Of a stretch of DNA of 64,000 nt, positions 20,763 to 29,123 are shown in pieces. Every line of letters begins with the position of its first letter. Position 1 is the stretch's first letter. Source of the stretch: Pedobacter miscanthi (lineage in GTDB: Bacteria > Bacteroidota > Bacteroidia > Sphingobacteriales > Sphingobacteriaceae); contig NZ_QNQU01000013.1 of the NCBI RefSeq assembly GCF_003315595.1, forward strand, positions 1 to 64,000, given 5' to 3'. A program made the position numbers and the translations under genes. The notes beneath the pieces were generated by a model that saw only the letters and a list, made by a program, of their open reading frames with translations, was not told where the DNA came from and did no database searches.

Positions 20763-22283
20763 ATGCATAAAATATATTTATCTGCTGTAGTGTTATTTGC
20801 CTTAAATATCGCAAATGCCAAAGCCAATACAGCAAGAGACTCTATCGGTGTAGAAAATAATAAAGGCAAAAAACTAATCGTTCACCAAACTGTAGCAAAA
20901 GATACCTATTATTCTATCGGAAGAAGGTATAATGTATCTCCAAAGGATATTATGGCCTTTAACGATAATAAATATCTCCAGGTTGGGGTAATTATCAAGG
21001 TTCCTACCAATATACCATTTACAGCTACCGGATCTTCAAATACTGAAAGTCCCGCTTCGAATGCCAGTGTAATTGAGCATACCATTAAGGCAAAAGAAAA
21101 CCTGAATATGCTGGCCGAAAAATACGGCACCACCATCAGCGAAATTAAAACTTTAAATAATTTAACCGGTAATAACCTAAGCATCGGTCAGGTTTTAAAA
21201 ATTCCTGCAAAAAACGGACAACAGGGCGAGTCAACAGTTCCGGCAACTCCCGCAGCAAAAAACAATACTGAAGTACCAGCAAATACTGGCACGTCTTCTG
21301 ATCAGACCATGATCGAACATACTGTTGCGCCAAAAGAATTTTTAGGTAAAATTGCCGAAAAATATGGCACCACGGTTGAGGAAGTGAAAAAAGCCAACAA
21401 CCTTTCGGGAAATAACCTGAAGATAGGCCAGAAATTAAAAATCCCTGCTACAAAAAATATCGACGAGAATAAAGTGGTTTCTGCTGCTGTTGAAGAAAAA
21501 CCAGCACAGGAGAATAAATCAGCTGATGCTGCCGGTACCCATACCGTGTTAAGGAATGAAACCATTTTCACCATTGCCAAACAATATGGCATTACGGCTT
21601 ATCAGATCAGAACAATGAATAATCTTCCTGACAATGCAATCACCATCGGGCAGGTTTTAAAAGTACCCGGAGGAATTATTGCCGATGTACAGGTACCAAA
21701 AGAAAAACAAGCCGAAACGAAAACAAAAGAAGTTGTTGCAGATAAAGAAGAAAGTTTTATCCATACGGTAGCTACAGGCGAAAATATCTTTTCAATTGCT
21801 AAAAAATATAATTTAACGGCTTACCAGATCAGAACAGCGAATAAACTTGATGATAATAATATTAAAGTAGATCAGAAACTGATTATCCCTAAACCACCGC
21901 AACCAAAATCGGTAAATGATGCGTCGAAAGAGGATCAGCAGAATGAACCGGATAGTACGATGGTTAAAGATCCTAAATTGCGCCGCGATCCCAGCGTTTA
22001 TGGCCTGAGCCAGATTGAAGAAAAAGGCACGGCGGTTTGGATAGCAGATCAGGACCTTGATGGCACCAAAATGCTGGTTTTACACCGTACAGCTCCTGTG
22101 GGCAGGGTTATTAAAATTACCAACCCCATGACCAACCGTACCACTTTTGCCAAAGTTGTTGGTAAATTTACAGAGAACGAATCTACAAAAGATGTTATCA
22201 TTGTAATGACTAAAGCTGTAGCTGATTCGCTGGGTGCTTTAGACAAACGTTTTTTCTGCAATTTAACATATAGTGCTCAATGA
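20763..22283 (+). CDS. Five-LysM peptidoglycan-binding protein with C-terminal DPBB-like domain
   Basis: A 506-residue exported protein; the signal peptide ends ANAKAN. Five LysM motifs lie near residues 34-82, 101-149, 181-229, 259-305 and 331-377, separated by Ala/Pro/Thr/Lys-rich linkers (motif cores such as IAEKYGTT and LKIGQKLKIP). The last 110 residues (GTAVWIADQDLDG to the end) resemble the double-psi beta-barrel domain of RlpA-like proteins. It should bind cell-wall glycan in the periplasm. Its TGA stop overlaps the ATG of uridine kinase by 4 bp (ATGA), which implies translational coupling. Confidence 0.85.
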   Translation: MHKIYLSAVVLFALNIANAKANTARDSIGVENNKGKKLIVHQTVAKDTYYSIGRRYNVSPKDIMAFNDNKYLQVGVIIKVPTNIPFTATGSSNTESPASNASVIEHTIKAKENLNMLAEKYGTTISEIKTLNNLTGNNLSIGQVLKIPAKNGQQGESTVPATPAAKNNTEVPANTGTSSDQTMIEHTVAPKEFLGKIAEKYGTTVEEVKKANNLSGNNLKIGQKLKIPATKNIDENKVVSAAVEEKPAQENKSADAAGTHTVLRNETIFTIAKQYGITAYQIRTMNNLPDNAITIGQVLKVPGGIIADVQVPKEKQAETKTKEVVADKEESFIHTVATGENIFSIAKKYNLTAYQIRTANKLDDNNIKVDQKLIIPKPPQPKSVNDASKEDQQNEPDSTMVKDPKLRRDPSVYGLSQIEEKGTAVWIADQDLDGTKMLVLHRTAPVGRVIKITNPMTNRTTFAKVVGKFTENESTKDVIIVMTKAVADSLGALDKRFFCNLTYSAQ

Positions 22284-22930
22284 GTTCAAACAAAAAGCCC
22301 TTTATAATTGGTATTGCCGGCGGTAGCGGATCGGGCAAAACATTTTTCTTAAACTGCTTTCTGCACCATTTTAAACAGGATGAGGTAACGCTGGTATCGC
22401 AGGATGATTATTACATCCCGGCCGGCGAAATGACGCAGGAGGAGAACAAACTGTATAACTTCGATCTTCCTTCAACAATTGATAGTGAACAGTTTTTAAG
22501 GGATATTAAGCAATTAATGAGTGGCGAAGTGGTTTATAAAAAAGAATACAACTTCAATAATCCATTAGCTGTTGTCAAAATCCTCGAAATTAAATCGGCT
22601 CCGATCATTATTGTAGAAGGTTTATTTATCCTTCATTTTAAAGAAATTGCTTCATTACTGGATCATACCATTTTTGTGGATGCCGACGAACAGGTAGCTT
22701 TAGACCGTCGCATTAAACGCGATGGTTTAGAACGAGGTTATCCGGAAGAAGATGTATTATATAAGTGGCATAACCACGTTGTTCCGGCCTATAAAGAGTA
22801 CTTATTACCCTACCGCGAACAATGCAATAAAGTAGTGCTCAACAACACCAACGAACCCGACGAAATCATTGCCATAACAGAAGCTATTTCGAATGATTTG
22901 AGGAATAGTATTTTGGTTGATATAGCTTAA
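22280..22930 (+). CDS. udk: Uridine kinase
   Basis: A 216-residue P-loop kinase of the uridine kinase/phosphoribulokinase family that phosphorylates uridine and cytidine in pyrimidine salvage. The Walker A motif GGSGSGKT is at about residues 12-19; VSQDDYYIP near 39 and NFDLPSTID near 59 are family substrate motifs; DRRIKRDGLERGY near 143 is the lid region. Length is normal. It overlaps the LysM gene by 4 bp and is followed by two hairpins before the convergent CoA-transferase gene. Confidence 0.92.
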   Translation: MSSNKKPFIIGIAGGSGSGKTFFLNCFLHHFKQDEVTLVSQDDYYIPAGEMTQEENKLYNFDLPSTIDSEQFLRDIKQLMSGEVVYKKEYNFNNPLAVVKILEIKSAPIIIVEGLFILHFKEIASLLDHTIFVDADEQVALDRRIKRDGLERGYPEEDVLYKWHNHVVPAYKEYLLPYREQCNKVVLNNTNEPDEIIAITEAISNDLRNSILVDIA

Positions 22931-22935
22931 ATACC

Positions 22936-22997
22936 AGAGAAGTCAAGTTTTAAAAACTTGACTTCTCTACTCCATGGTTTGTGTCCTCACAAACCAT
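22936..22997. repeat. Two adjacent perfect palindromes between convergent genes
   Basis: 22936-22968 folds as a 16-bp stem around one base (arms AGAGAAGTCAAGTTTT and AAAACTTGACTTCTCT). 22974-22997 folds as a 10-bp stem (ATGGTTTGTG and CACAAACCAT) with a 4-nt loop. Neither is followed by a T tract, so they are not ordinary terminators. Confidence 0.8.
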
Positions 22998-23020
22998 CGC
23001 CATAACTCCTACATAAAGAT

Positions 23021-23680
23021 TTAATCCAACCTCATTTCCGGGATCTCCCCCTCCACAATCAACCTTCCTGCTGTAGCTTGTTGTATAAAATCCACACTTA
23101 CCCCAGGAGCACGCTCTAACAGTTTAAAACCACCTTCGGGCAAAATATCTAATACAGCCAGTTCGGTAACTATTTTTTTAATGCATTTTACACCAGTTAA
23201 AGGCAAAGTACATTTTGGCAACAATTTACTTTCGCCGGCTTTGTTAACGTGCTGCATGGCTACAATGATATTTTTAGCCGATGCCACCAGGTCCATTGCA
23301 CCTCCCATTCCCTTTACCATTTTACCCGGAATTTTCCAGTTGGCAATATCTCCGTTTTCAGAAACCTCCATAGCCCCTAAAATGGTTAAATCAACCTTTT
23401 GTGCACGGATCATGCCGAAACTCATCGCTGAATCAAAAATAGATGAGCCTGGCAAAGTGGTAATGGTCTGTTTCCCTGCGTTAATTAAATCGGCATCTTC
23501 TTCTCCCTCAAAAGGAAATGGTCCCATGCCCAATAAACCGTTTTCTGATTGTAGCACTACATTGATTCCTTTGGGGATATAATTGGCCACCAGCGTTGGT
23601 ATACCGATCCCCAGGTTAACATAGTACCCGTCTTTTATTTCTTTAGCAATACGCTGCGCAATCTCTTCTTTTGAAAACAT
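23021..23680 (-). CDS. scoB: 3-oxoacid CoA-transferase, subunit B
   Basis: A 219-residue beta subunit of a two-subunit family I CoA-transferase (succinyl-CoA:3-ketoacid type). It transfers CoA between acyl groups and serves ketone-body or acetoacetate use. The catalytic glutamate lies in the conserved SENGLLGMGP segment near residue 46; GGAMDLV and LPLTGVKCI are further family landmarks. The partner subunit A is upstream on the same strand, 107 bp away, an unusually wide gap that is filled with short tandem repeats. Substrate specificity cannot be read. Confidence 0.9.
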   Translation of the reverse strand: MFSKEEIAQRIAKEIKDGYYVNLGIGIPTLVANYIPKGINVVLQSENGLLGMGPFPFEGEEDADLINAGKQTITTLPGSSIFDSAMSFGMIRAQKVDLTILGAMEVSENGDIANWKIPGKMVKGMGGAMDLVASAKNIIVAMQHVNKAGESKLLPKCTLPLTGVKCIKKIVTELAVLDILPEGGFKLLERAPGVSVDFIQQATAGRLIVEGEIPEMRLD

Positions 23681-23692
23681 AAAATTGAATAA

Positions 23693-23745
23693 ATGAATTT
23701 TGAATGAGTGGATGAATGAATGATTGAAGAATTGAATGATTGAAT
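23693..23745 (-). repeat. Octad repeat ATTCAATC-type between the CoA-transferase genes
   Basis: Read on the minus strand, 8-mers such as ATTCAATC, ATTCAATT, CTTCAATC and ATTCATTC follow one another in register. It abuts the AGTCNGA heptads at 23762. Confidence 0.65.
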
Positions 23746-23761
23746 GCTCTAATCTGCTATT

Positions 23762-23804
23762 CGACCTCGGACTTCAGACTGCCGACTTCAGACTTCGGAC
23801 TTTC
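23762..23804 (-). repeat. AGTCNGA heptad repeat overlapping the scoA stop codon
   Basis: Six heptads on the minus strand, among them AGTCCGA, AGTCTGA and AGTCGGC. The stop codon of subunit A at 23790-23788 lies inside the block, so the last residues of the protein (RKSEV) are encoded by repeat sequence. Confidence 0.8.
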
Positions 23805-24492
23805 TAACCGTTCTTTGTTCAATCCTTTTCTCATAATCCTTCCCCTGAAAAATACGGTGCACATAAATACCCGGGGTATGGATATAATCAGGATCAAGTT
23901 CGCCGGCTTCTACCAGTTCTTCAACTTCCGCTATAGTAATTTTACCTGCCATGGCCATTACCGGATTAAAATTGCGGCTGGTAGACCTGAAAATCAAATT
24001 TCCGGCAGTATCACCTTTCCAGGCTTTAACAATGGCAAAATCAGCATCAAAAGCATATTCCATTAAATAATCTTTACCGTCAAAGTTACGGACTTCTTTA
24101 CCTTCTGCCACTTCGGTACCAACACCTGCAGGGGTAAAAATTGCAGGCATGCCATATCCGGCAGCTAAACATCGTGTTGCCAAAGTACCTTGAGGAATCA
24201 GGTCTACTTCCAGTTCGCCGCTTAACAATTGCCGTTCAAACTCTGCATTTTCGCCTACATAAGAAGAAATCATTTTTTTTACCTGACGCTGTTTCAGCAT
24301 CAAACCAATACCAAAATCATCAACACCGGCATTATTGGAGATACAGGTTAAGTTTTTTACCTGTTTATTTACCAGGGCATTGATACAATTTTCTGGAATA
24401 CCGCAAAGACCGAAACCACCCAGCATAATGGTTACGCCATCTGATATATCTTTGATCGCCTCTTCGGCACCAGATACCACTTTATTTATCAT
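23788..24492 (-). CDS. scoA: 3-oxoacid CoA-transferase, subunit A
   Basis: A 234-residue alpha subunit, partner of the protein encoded at 23021. The glycine-rich CoA-binding segment [15 protein letters not shown] is at residues 23-37, followed by [12 protein letters not shown] and [14 protein letters not shown], all typical of the family. The final five residues RKSEV are read from a heptad repeat that overlaps the stop, so the C-terminus may differ from relatives. It starts an operon of two genes, divergent from the miniprotein at 24622. Confidence 0.9.
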   Translation of the reverse strand: MINKVVSGAEEAIKDISDGVTIMLGGFGLCGIPENCINALVNKQVKNLTCISNNAGVDDFGIGLMLKQRQVKKMISSYVGENAEFERQLLSGELEVDLIPQGTLATRCLAAGYGMPAIFTPAGVGTEVAEGKEVRNFDGKDYLMEYAFDADFAIVKAWKGDTAGNLIFRSTSRNFNPVMAMAGKITIAEVEELVEAGELDPDYIHTPGIYVHRIFQGKDYEKRIEQRTVRKSEV

Positions 24493-24583
24493 TTTACGAA
24501 TTTTTGGTTAGTTCGCTAAATTACAAATTGCCTTCAAAAATGCAGCAATTATAATTTTTAAATCTATTGGGAATATTTATCAA

Positions 24584-24614
24584 TTGGAATTAATCTAAAT
24601 AACTATTACCTTTG
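24584..24614 (+). promoter_or_regulatory. Consensus promoter for the Cys-rich miniprotein
   Basis: TTG (24584-24586), 20 bp, TACCTTTG (24607-24614). The predicted transcription start near 24620 falls within a few bases of the ATG at 24622, so the message would be almost leaderless. Confidence 0.65.
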
Positions 24615-24621
24615 TGCAGCA

Positions 24622-24786
24622 ATGATTTACGAGAGAGAAGAAAGTCTATTCATATTACCCACCGATCCTGAATTTCAGAAAGGAATGGGTTTTATTTTCA
24701 GTTGTACTGCTGAACACAAAAAATGTTGTGAGAAATTTAAAAAAGGCAAACGTTGCAAAAAATGCCCGGGAAATAAAAAGAAATAA
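24622..24786 (+). CDS. 54-residue Cys-rich basic miniprotein
   Basis: ATG at 24622 to TAA at 24784-24786. It is not secreted: no signal peptide. The first 24 residues contain LFILPTDPEFQKGMGF; the second half carries Cys29, Cys37, Cys38, Cys46 and Cys49 plus His33 (pattern C-x3-H-x3-CC-x7-C-x2-C) among many lysines. This looks like a small metal-binding or nucleic-acid-binding protein; function unknown. A consensus promoter sits exactly in front and the stop is 3 bp from the convergent sugar dehydrogenase gene. A second in-frame Met at 24685 would give a 33-residue Cys-rich form. It is short, so coding status rests on promoter fit and composition. Confidence 0.65.
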   Translation: MIYEREESLFILPTDPEFQKGMGFIFSCTAEHKKCCEKFKKGKRCKKCPGNKKK

Positions 24787-24789
24787 GCA

Positions 24790-25878
24790 TTATTTCGAAA
24801 TTTCTACAATTTTATCATCACTTCCATTACTGGTACAGATATAAATTTTTCCTTCAGGCGATTGGCAAACAGCCCTGATCCTGCCATAAGTATTTACATA
24901 AAAATCTTTCGTTTCCGTAATTTTAGTTTGTGCATCATCCAGTTTCAGCTGCATCAGTTTGGTTCCTTTTAATACAGCCAGCAGTAAAGAATTTTTAAAC
25001 TGCGGGATATAATTATTGTTGTAATAGGCCAAACCGCTTGGTGCAATAGTGGGCGTCCAGTTGATTAAAGGTTCTGCCACATTGTTTAAGCTACAGAACG
25101 ATTGTTCGCCACTTTCGTTACAAAAACCTTTAATATTCGGCCAGCCATAATTCCGGCCTTTTTCAATAATATTGATTTCATCATCTGAATCGGGACCATG
25201 CTCTGAAGAAAATATTTTATTACCAACCTGCACTAAACCCTGTGCATTGCGGTGGCCTAAACTCCAGACCGGATTGTTTGGATACGGATTATCTGTTGGA
25301 ATGGAACCATCTAAATTAATCCTTAATATTTTACCAGCTAAGGAATTTATATTTTGTGGGTTGGCTGTATCGGATGCATCGCCGGTACTGATAAAAAGTT
25401 TGCCTCCGCTGATTAACAGCCGAGATCCGTTATGGATAGAAGCAGCCGGAATCTGATCCAGTAATACGAGCGGACTACTTAAATTTCCCCCACCATAAGT
25501 ATAACGCACAACTTTAGCCTTGTAGGTATTTCCATAACCGTAAACCACATAAACATAAGGGTTTGCAGTGAAATCTGGATGCAGGGCCATTCCCAGCAAA
25601 CCGCCTTCGCCATTGGTACGCACTTCAGAAATGGTTAATAAGGCAGTAATTTGCCCTGTGGAAGGATTTAAACGGCTGATTTTACCAGCTTTTTCGGTAA
25701 ACCAGATAAAGTTATCGGGTCCGTATACCATTTCCCATGGAAGGTTTAAGCCCGAAACAATAACTTTCGCTTTTAATTCTACATCAGGCAGGGTGCCTGA
25801 ATCCTCATTACCATCATCAGTCTTTTTGCAAGTTGTGGCAACCATTACCACAAAAAGGCAGAGTAAGATTTTTTTCAT
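24790..25878 (-). CDS. PQQ-dependent sugar (glucose/sorbosone) dehydrogenase-like lipoprotein
   Basis: A 362-residue predicted lipoprotein (lipobox ending TTC near residue 17) with the six-bladed propeller signature of soluble glucose/sorbosone dehydrogenases: LNLPWEMVYGPD near 49, GEGGLLGMALHP near 90, LGHRNAQGLV near 209 and SSEHGPDSDDEINII near 225. These oxidise aldoses with PQQ in the periplasm, or in some members act by unknown chemistry. No PQQ biosynthesis genes are in the window. It is monocistronic and followed almost at once by the convergent miniprotein. Confidence 0.85.
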   Translation of the reverse strand: MKKILLCLFVVMVATTCKKTDDGNEDSGTLPDVELKAKVIVSGLNLPWEMVYGPDNFIWFTEKAGKISRLNPSTGQITALLTISEVRTNGEGGLLGMALHPDFTANPYVYVVYGYGNTYKAKVVRYTYGGGNLSSPLVLLDQIPAASIHNGSRLLISGGKLFISTGDASDTANPQNINSLAGKILRINLDGSIPTDNPYPNNPVWSLGHRNAQGLVQVGNKIFSSEHGPDSDDEINIIEKGRNYGWPNIKGFCNESGEQSFCSLNNVAEPLINWTPTIAPSGLAYYNNNYIPQFKNSLLLAVLKGTKLMQLKLDDAQTKITETKDFYVNTYGRIRAVCQSPEGKIYICTSNGSDDKIVEISK

Positions 25879-25937
25879 AGCCGTAACGTTTTAGAAATAA
25901 CATAGTTACGGCTATAAAGTTTTAGTTATGGTGTTAC

Positions 25938-25979
25938 CGTCATTGCGAGAAGGTTTTTTCAGAAGACGAAGCAATGACG
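25938..25979. repeat. Short fold-back element, CGTCATTGC family
   Basis: CGTCATTGC (25938) and GCAATGACG (25971) form a 9-bp stem around a 24-nt middle containing GACGAAG. The words match the larger elements at 32875 and 39678. It lies in the gap between mutS2 and the sugar dehydrogenase. Confidence 0.7.
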
Positions 25980-26053
25980 ACTCTTTTTATGAAATCTGCC
26001 TCGAGATAGATCTTTCTGCTTCGCTTCAGTTGAGAAGACGATACTTTCTTGAA

Positions 26054-26091
26054 CATCTCATCTCACATCTTGTGTCTCAAATCTTGTATCT
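26054..26091 (-). repeat. AGATNNN heptad repeat after mutS2
   Basis: On the minus strand 7-mers beginning AGA (AGATACA, AGATTTG, AGACACA, AGATGTG, AGATGAG) are in register. They start 11 bp past the mutS2 stop codon at 26103. Confidence 0.7.
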
Positions 26092-26102
26092 AAAAAAAAC
26101 CT

Positions 26103-28481
26103 CTAATTCAAATAAACATAAGTAATCCCATCTCCGCCCCTGTCAGCATGCTCATCTTCCATCCTGTTTACCTGACTGTACTTCCGTAAATACTCCCTGA
26201 TCATTTTTCTTAAAATCCCGTCGCCTTTACCATGAATCAGTTTGATAGAAGGAAAGCCAAGCATAATCGCTTTATCCAGGTATTTTTCAACTTCGAACAA
26301 AGCATCTTCTGTACGTTTTCCACGTAAATCCAGTTCAGCCCTGAAGCCCGAAACTGCCTCGTTCATACGACCGGCAAAAGAATTTGCACTGCTTTGAACC
26401 ACTTTTTTAGCTTCGCGGTTGCTTACTTTCTGCACACGGTTCTTTTTAACTGTAGAGCGTAAATCGCCGATAGCCAAAACCAGTTCGTTGCGGTTAATTT
26501 CTAAAACCTGTCCAATGGTTTCACTATCTGTAAATTTTACCAGATCGCCAACTTCAATTTCACCACCCACAACTACCTGCACAGGTTTCGGGCGTTCTTT
26601 CGGAACTGTATTTTTAACAAGCTCTTTCTGCAGGTTCTGCCTAAGTTCTTTCGTTACTTCCTTATCAGCCTGCTTTTCCTTAATCTCCGCAATGGTATTT
26701 TCTACGAGTTTATTGGCATTTTTAATAATATTCTGTGCTTCCTGCTTGGCTTCTTTAATCAATACCTTTTTATTCTCCTCTAAAAAGGCTTTCAACTTTT
26801 CATTTTCGGCAACCAGGTTTTTAGCTTTATTTTGCTGGTTTGCCAAACTTACCTTAGCATCATAAACATTTTTCTTTTCACGTTCCAGGTCAACCAGCAT
26901 CGTATCTACCCTGTTCTGGTTAGAGCCCGTTTTCTCTTTGGCCAATTGGATTACCTCTTTTGGCAAACCAATATTCTGTGCAATTTCGAAAGCATAAGAA
27001 CTACCCGGTTTTCCCATTTCCAGAATGTAAAGCGGTTTCATCTTTGCATTATCAAAAAGCATCGATGCATTTTCGAGTCCGGGGGTGTTGCCTGCAAAAA
27101 GCTTTAAATTAGAATAGTGCGTGGTGATTACGCCCCGTACTTTTTTATTGTTAAGCACTTCTAAAACAGCCTCGGCCATAGGTCCACCAAACTGTGGATC
27201 AGTACCTGTACCAAACTCATCAATCAGCACCATGGTTTTGGGCGAAGCGTGTTCTACAAAATAGCGCATCTTTTTCAGGTGTGCACTGTAGGTACTTAAA
27301 TCACTTTCTATCGACTGATCATCACCAATATCGGCGAAAATATTTTCAAAAATACCCACTTCACTATTGGCATCAACAGGAATCAACAAACCGGTTTGAA
27401 GCATAATCTGCAATAAACCAACCGTTTTCATGCAAACCGATTTACCACCCGCATTTGGTCCTGAAACCAATACCACACGTGTTTCGGCATCAATATGAAT
27501 ATTTAAAGGTGTAACCGTCTTCTTTTCCGCTGCAAACGATATCGATAATAAGGGATGCCTTGCGTTGATCAGTTTGGTTTTTGGTTCTTTTAGCAAACCT
27601 GGCATCTCGGCCTCAATATCTAAGGCAAATAAGGCCTTTGCACGTACAAAATCTAGTTTAGTTAAGAAACCATGATAAGAAAGCAATAATGGCGAATACG
27701 GACGCAATTCATCTGTTAACGCAATTAAAATCTTGATGATCTCGCGGCGCTTATCAAATTCCAGATCGCGCAGTTTATTATTTAAGGTAAAAACCTCTTC
27801 AGGCTCAATATACACCGTTTGCCCTGTGGCAGACTCATCGTGTACGAAACCTTTTAGTTTCCTTTTATTCTCTGCCAAAACCGGGATACACATCCTTCCA
27901 TCCCTGATGGTTAAACTACCATCTGCAACCCAGTTATTCGCAATGGCCTGTTTATAAATCGAATCCATGCGCTTACGCACATCCTGCTCGGTCTTTGCTA
28001 TCGCAGAGGTAATCTCCTGCAGTTCTTTCGATGCATTGGGTTTGATCTTTCCTTTGGCATCAATTACTGTTTCTATTTTACGGAGAATTATTTTTTCAAT
28101 CGGTAAATGCTCAAATAAAGCTTCGAGCGTAGGGTAAACTTCGGCACGTTCTTCAAAAAAGCGCAGTACCGAAAAAACAGTCTGCAGCGAAGTATAAACC
28201 TGAAACCACTCATCCTCTAACAGATAAGTCCCTTCAACCCTGATTTTATCAACCAGCGATTTAATATCAAAAAATGTATTGATCTGTAACGGTTCCTGAT
28301 TTTGCAGGATACTTTTAAACTCGTTTGTTTGTCTTAAAAATTTATCAATCTGATCAAAACGGTTCATCACCTGCATCTTGCCCACCATTGCTTGCCCCAT
28401 GGGACTTAAACAATGTTTGCTGATCAGCTGCCTGATCTCTACAAAACCTAAACGTTCTAAACAATTATCGGGATATAACAT
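26103..28481 (-). CDS. mutS2: Endonuclease MutS2
   Basis: A 792-residue MutS2, of normal length. MutS2 proteins bind branched DNA or collided ribosomes and suppress recombination or rescue ribosomes, depending on species. Residues about 1-310 are the MutS core/clamp region; the ATPase shows Walker A GPNAGGKS near 343 and Walker B-type TMVLIDEFGTGTDP near 418; a long coiled coil spans about 520-640; the C-terminal Smr nuclease domain (about 715-792) has LDLRG and HGKGDG. It lies 6 bp downstream of the DUF4296 lipoprotein gene and is probably co-transcribed with it. Confidence 0.95.
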   Translation of the reverse strand: MLYPDNCLERLGFVEIRQLISKHCLSPMGQAMVGKMQVMNRFDQIDKFLRQTNEFKSILQNQEPLQINTFFDIKSLVDKIRVEGTYLLEDEWFQVYTSLQTVFSVLRFFEERAEVYPTLEALFEHLPIEKIILRKIETVIDAKGKIKPNASKELQEITSAIAKTEQDVRKRMDSIYKQAIANNWVADGSLTIRDGRMCIPVLAENKRKLKGFVHDESATGQTVYIEPEEVFTLNNKLRDLEFDKRREIIKILIALTDELRPYSPLLLSYHGFLTKLDFVRAKALFALDIEAEMPGLLKEPKTKLINARHPLLSISFAAEKKTVTPLNIHIDAETRVVLVSGPNAGGKSVCMKTVGLLQIMLQTGLLIPVDANSEVGIFENIFADIGDDQSIESDLSTYSAHLKKMRYFVEHASPKTMVLIDEFGTGTDPQFGGPMAEAVLEVLNNKKVRGVITTHYSNLKLFAGNTPGLENASMLFDNAKMKPLYILEMGKPGSSYAFEIAQNIGLPKEVIQLAKEKTGSNQNRVDTMLVDLEREKKNVYDAKVSLANQQNKAKNLVAENEKLKAFLEENKKVLIKEAKQEAQNIIKNANKLVENTIAEIKEKQADKEVTKELRQNLQKELVKNTVPKERPKPVQVVVGGEIEVGDLVKFTDSETIGQVLEINRNELVLAIGDLRSTVKKNRVQKVSNREAKKVVQSSANSFAGRMNEAVSGFRAELDLRGKRTEDALFEVEKYLDKAIMLGFPSIKLIHGKGDGILRKMIREYLRKYSQVNRMEDEHADRGGDGITYVYLN

Positions 28482-28487
28482 ATTATT

Positions 28488-29054
28488 TTATTGTACCTGT
28501 ACCGGCGCTGCTGTAGGCGAAACCACCTCCAGGGCACCGGATTTCTTTATATTAATAAGTGAATCGGCCTGTTTTTTATTTTTTGCAATTTCAGCTGTTG
28601 CTTTTGCTTTTGATAATGAATCCGGTTTCATTTTTTTCCTGATTGCAAGCGAATCGGCCTTAAATTTCTTTGCAATTACCAATGAATCGGCTTTGAATTT
28701 CTTTTTCTGAATGCTTTTATCGGCAATGTCTACCGCTTTTTTCTGCTGCTTTAGTGCTTTCTCAATATTTTTATAGATATCGCCAAGCTCTTTCGGGTTG
28801 TTATTGTACCATTTTAAACTTTTATTGTATTGGGCAGAATCCGTCCCGAATTTCTTATAAATCCCTCTGTAATAAGCTGCTGCTACCTTTCTGGTCGAAT
28901 CTGGCACATAAATGGTCGAAATATACCCGTCAACGATATGCATATCAAATAAAATCTTCTCCATTTTATCGGGTTTAATAATGTCGTCCGGTATACCGGG
29001 CTTACAGCCAAACCATAATATAGCCGTCATTAAAACCCATATTAGTCTCTTCAT
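28488..29054 (-). CDS. DUF4296 lipoprotein with KADSL repeats
   Basis: A 188-residue lipoprotein (lipobox ending WFGC, Cys17). Residues about 20-105 match DUF4296, a Bacteroidota-only domain of unknown function with the features KMEKILFDMHIVDGY and AYYRGIYKKFGTDSAQYNKSL. Residues about 115-175 are Lys-rich and contain four DSL tripeptides, three of them about 11 residues apart (KADSLVI, KADSLAI, KPDSLSK) and then QADSLIN. DSL fits the O-glycosylation motif D(S/T)(A/I/L/V/M/T). The gene heads a two-gene unit with mutS2 and is divergent from the gene at 29124 across 69 bp. Confidence 0.8.
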   Translation of the reverse strand: MKRLIWVLMTAILWFGCKPGIPDDIIKPDKMEKILFDMHIVDGYISTIYVPDSTRKVAAAYYRGIYKKFGTDSAQYNKSLKWYNNNPKELGDIYKNIEKALKQQKKAVDIADKSIQKKKFKADSLVIAKKFKADSLAIRKKMKPDSLSKAKATAEIAKNKKQADSLINIKKSGALEVVSPTAAPVQVQ

Positions 29055-29123
29055 CCTTAATTAAAATATTATTTTTTGCCCAAATTGCGGCAAGGTTATT
29101 AATTTTACCAAAAATAGTTATAA

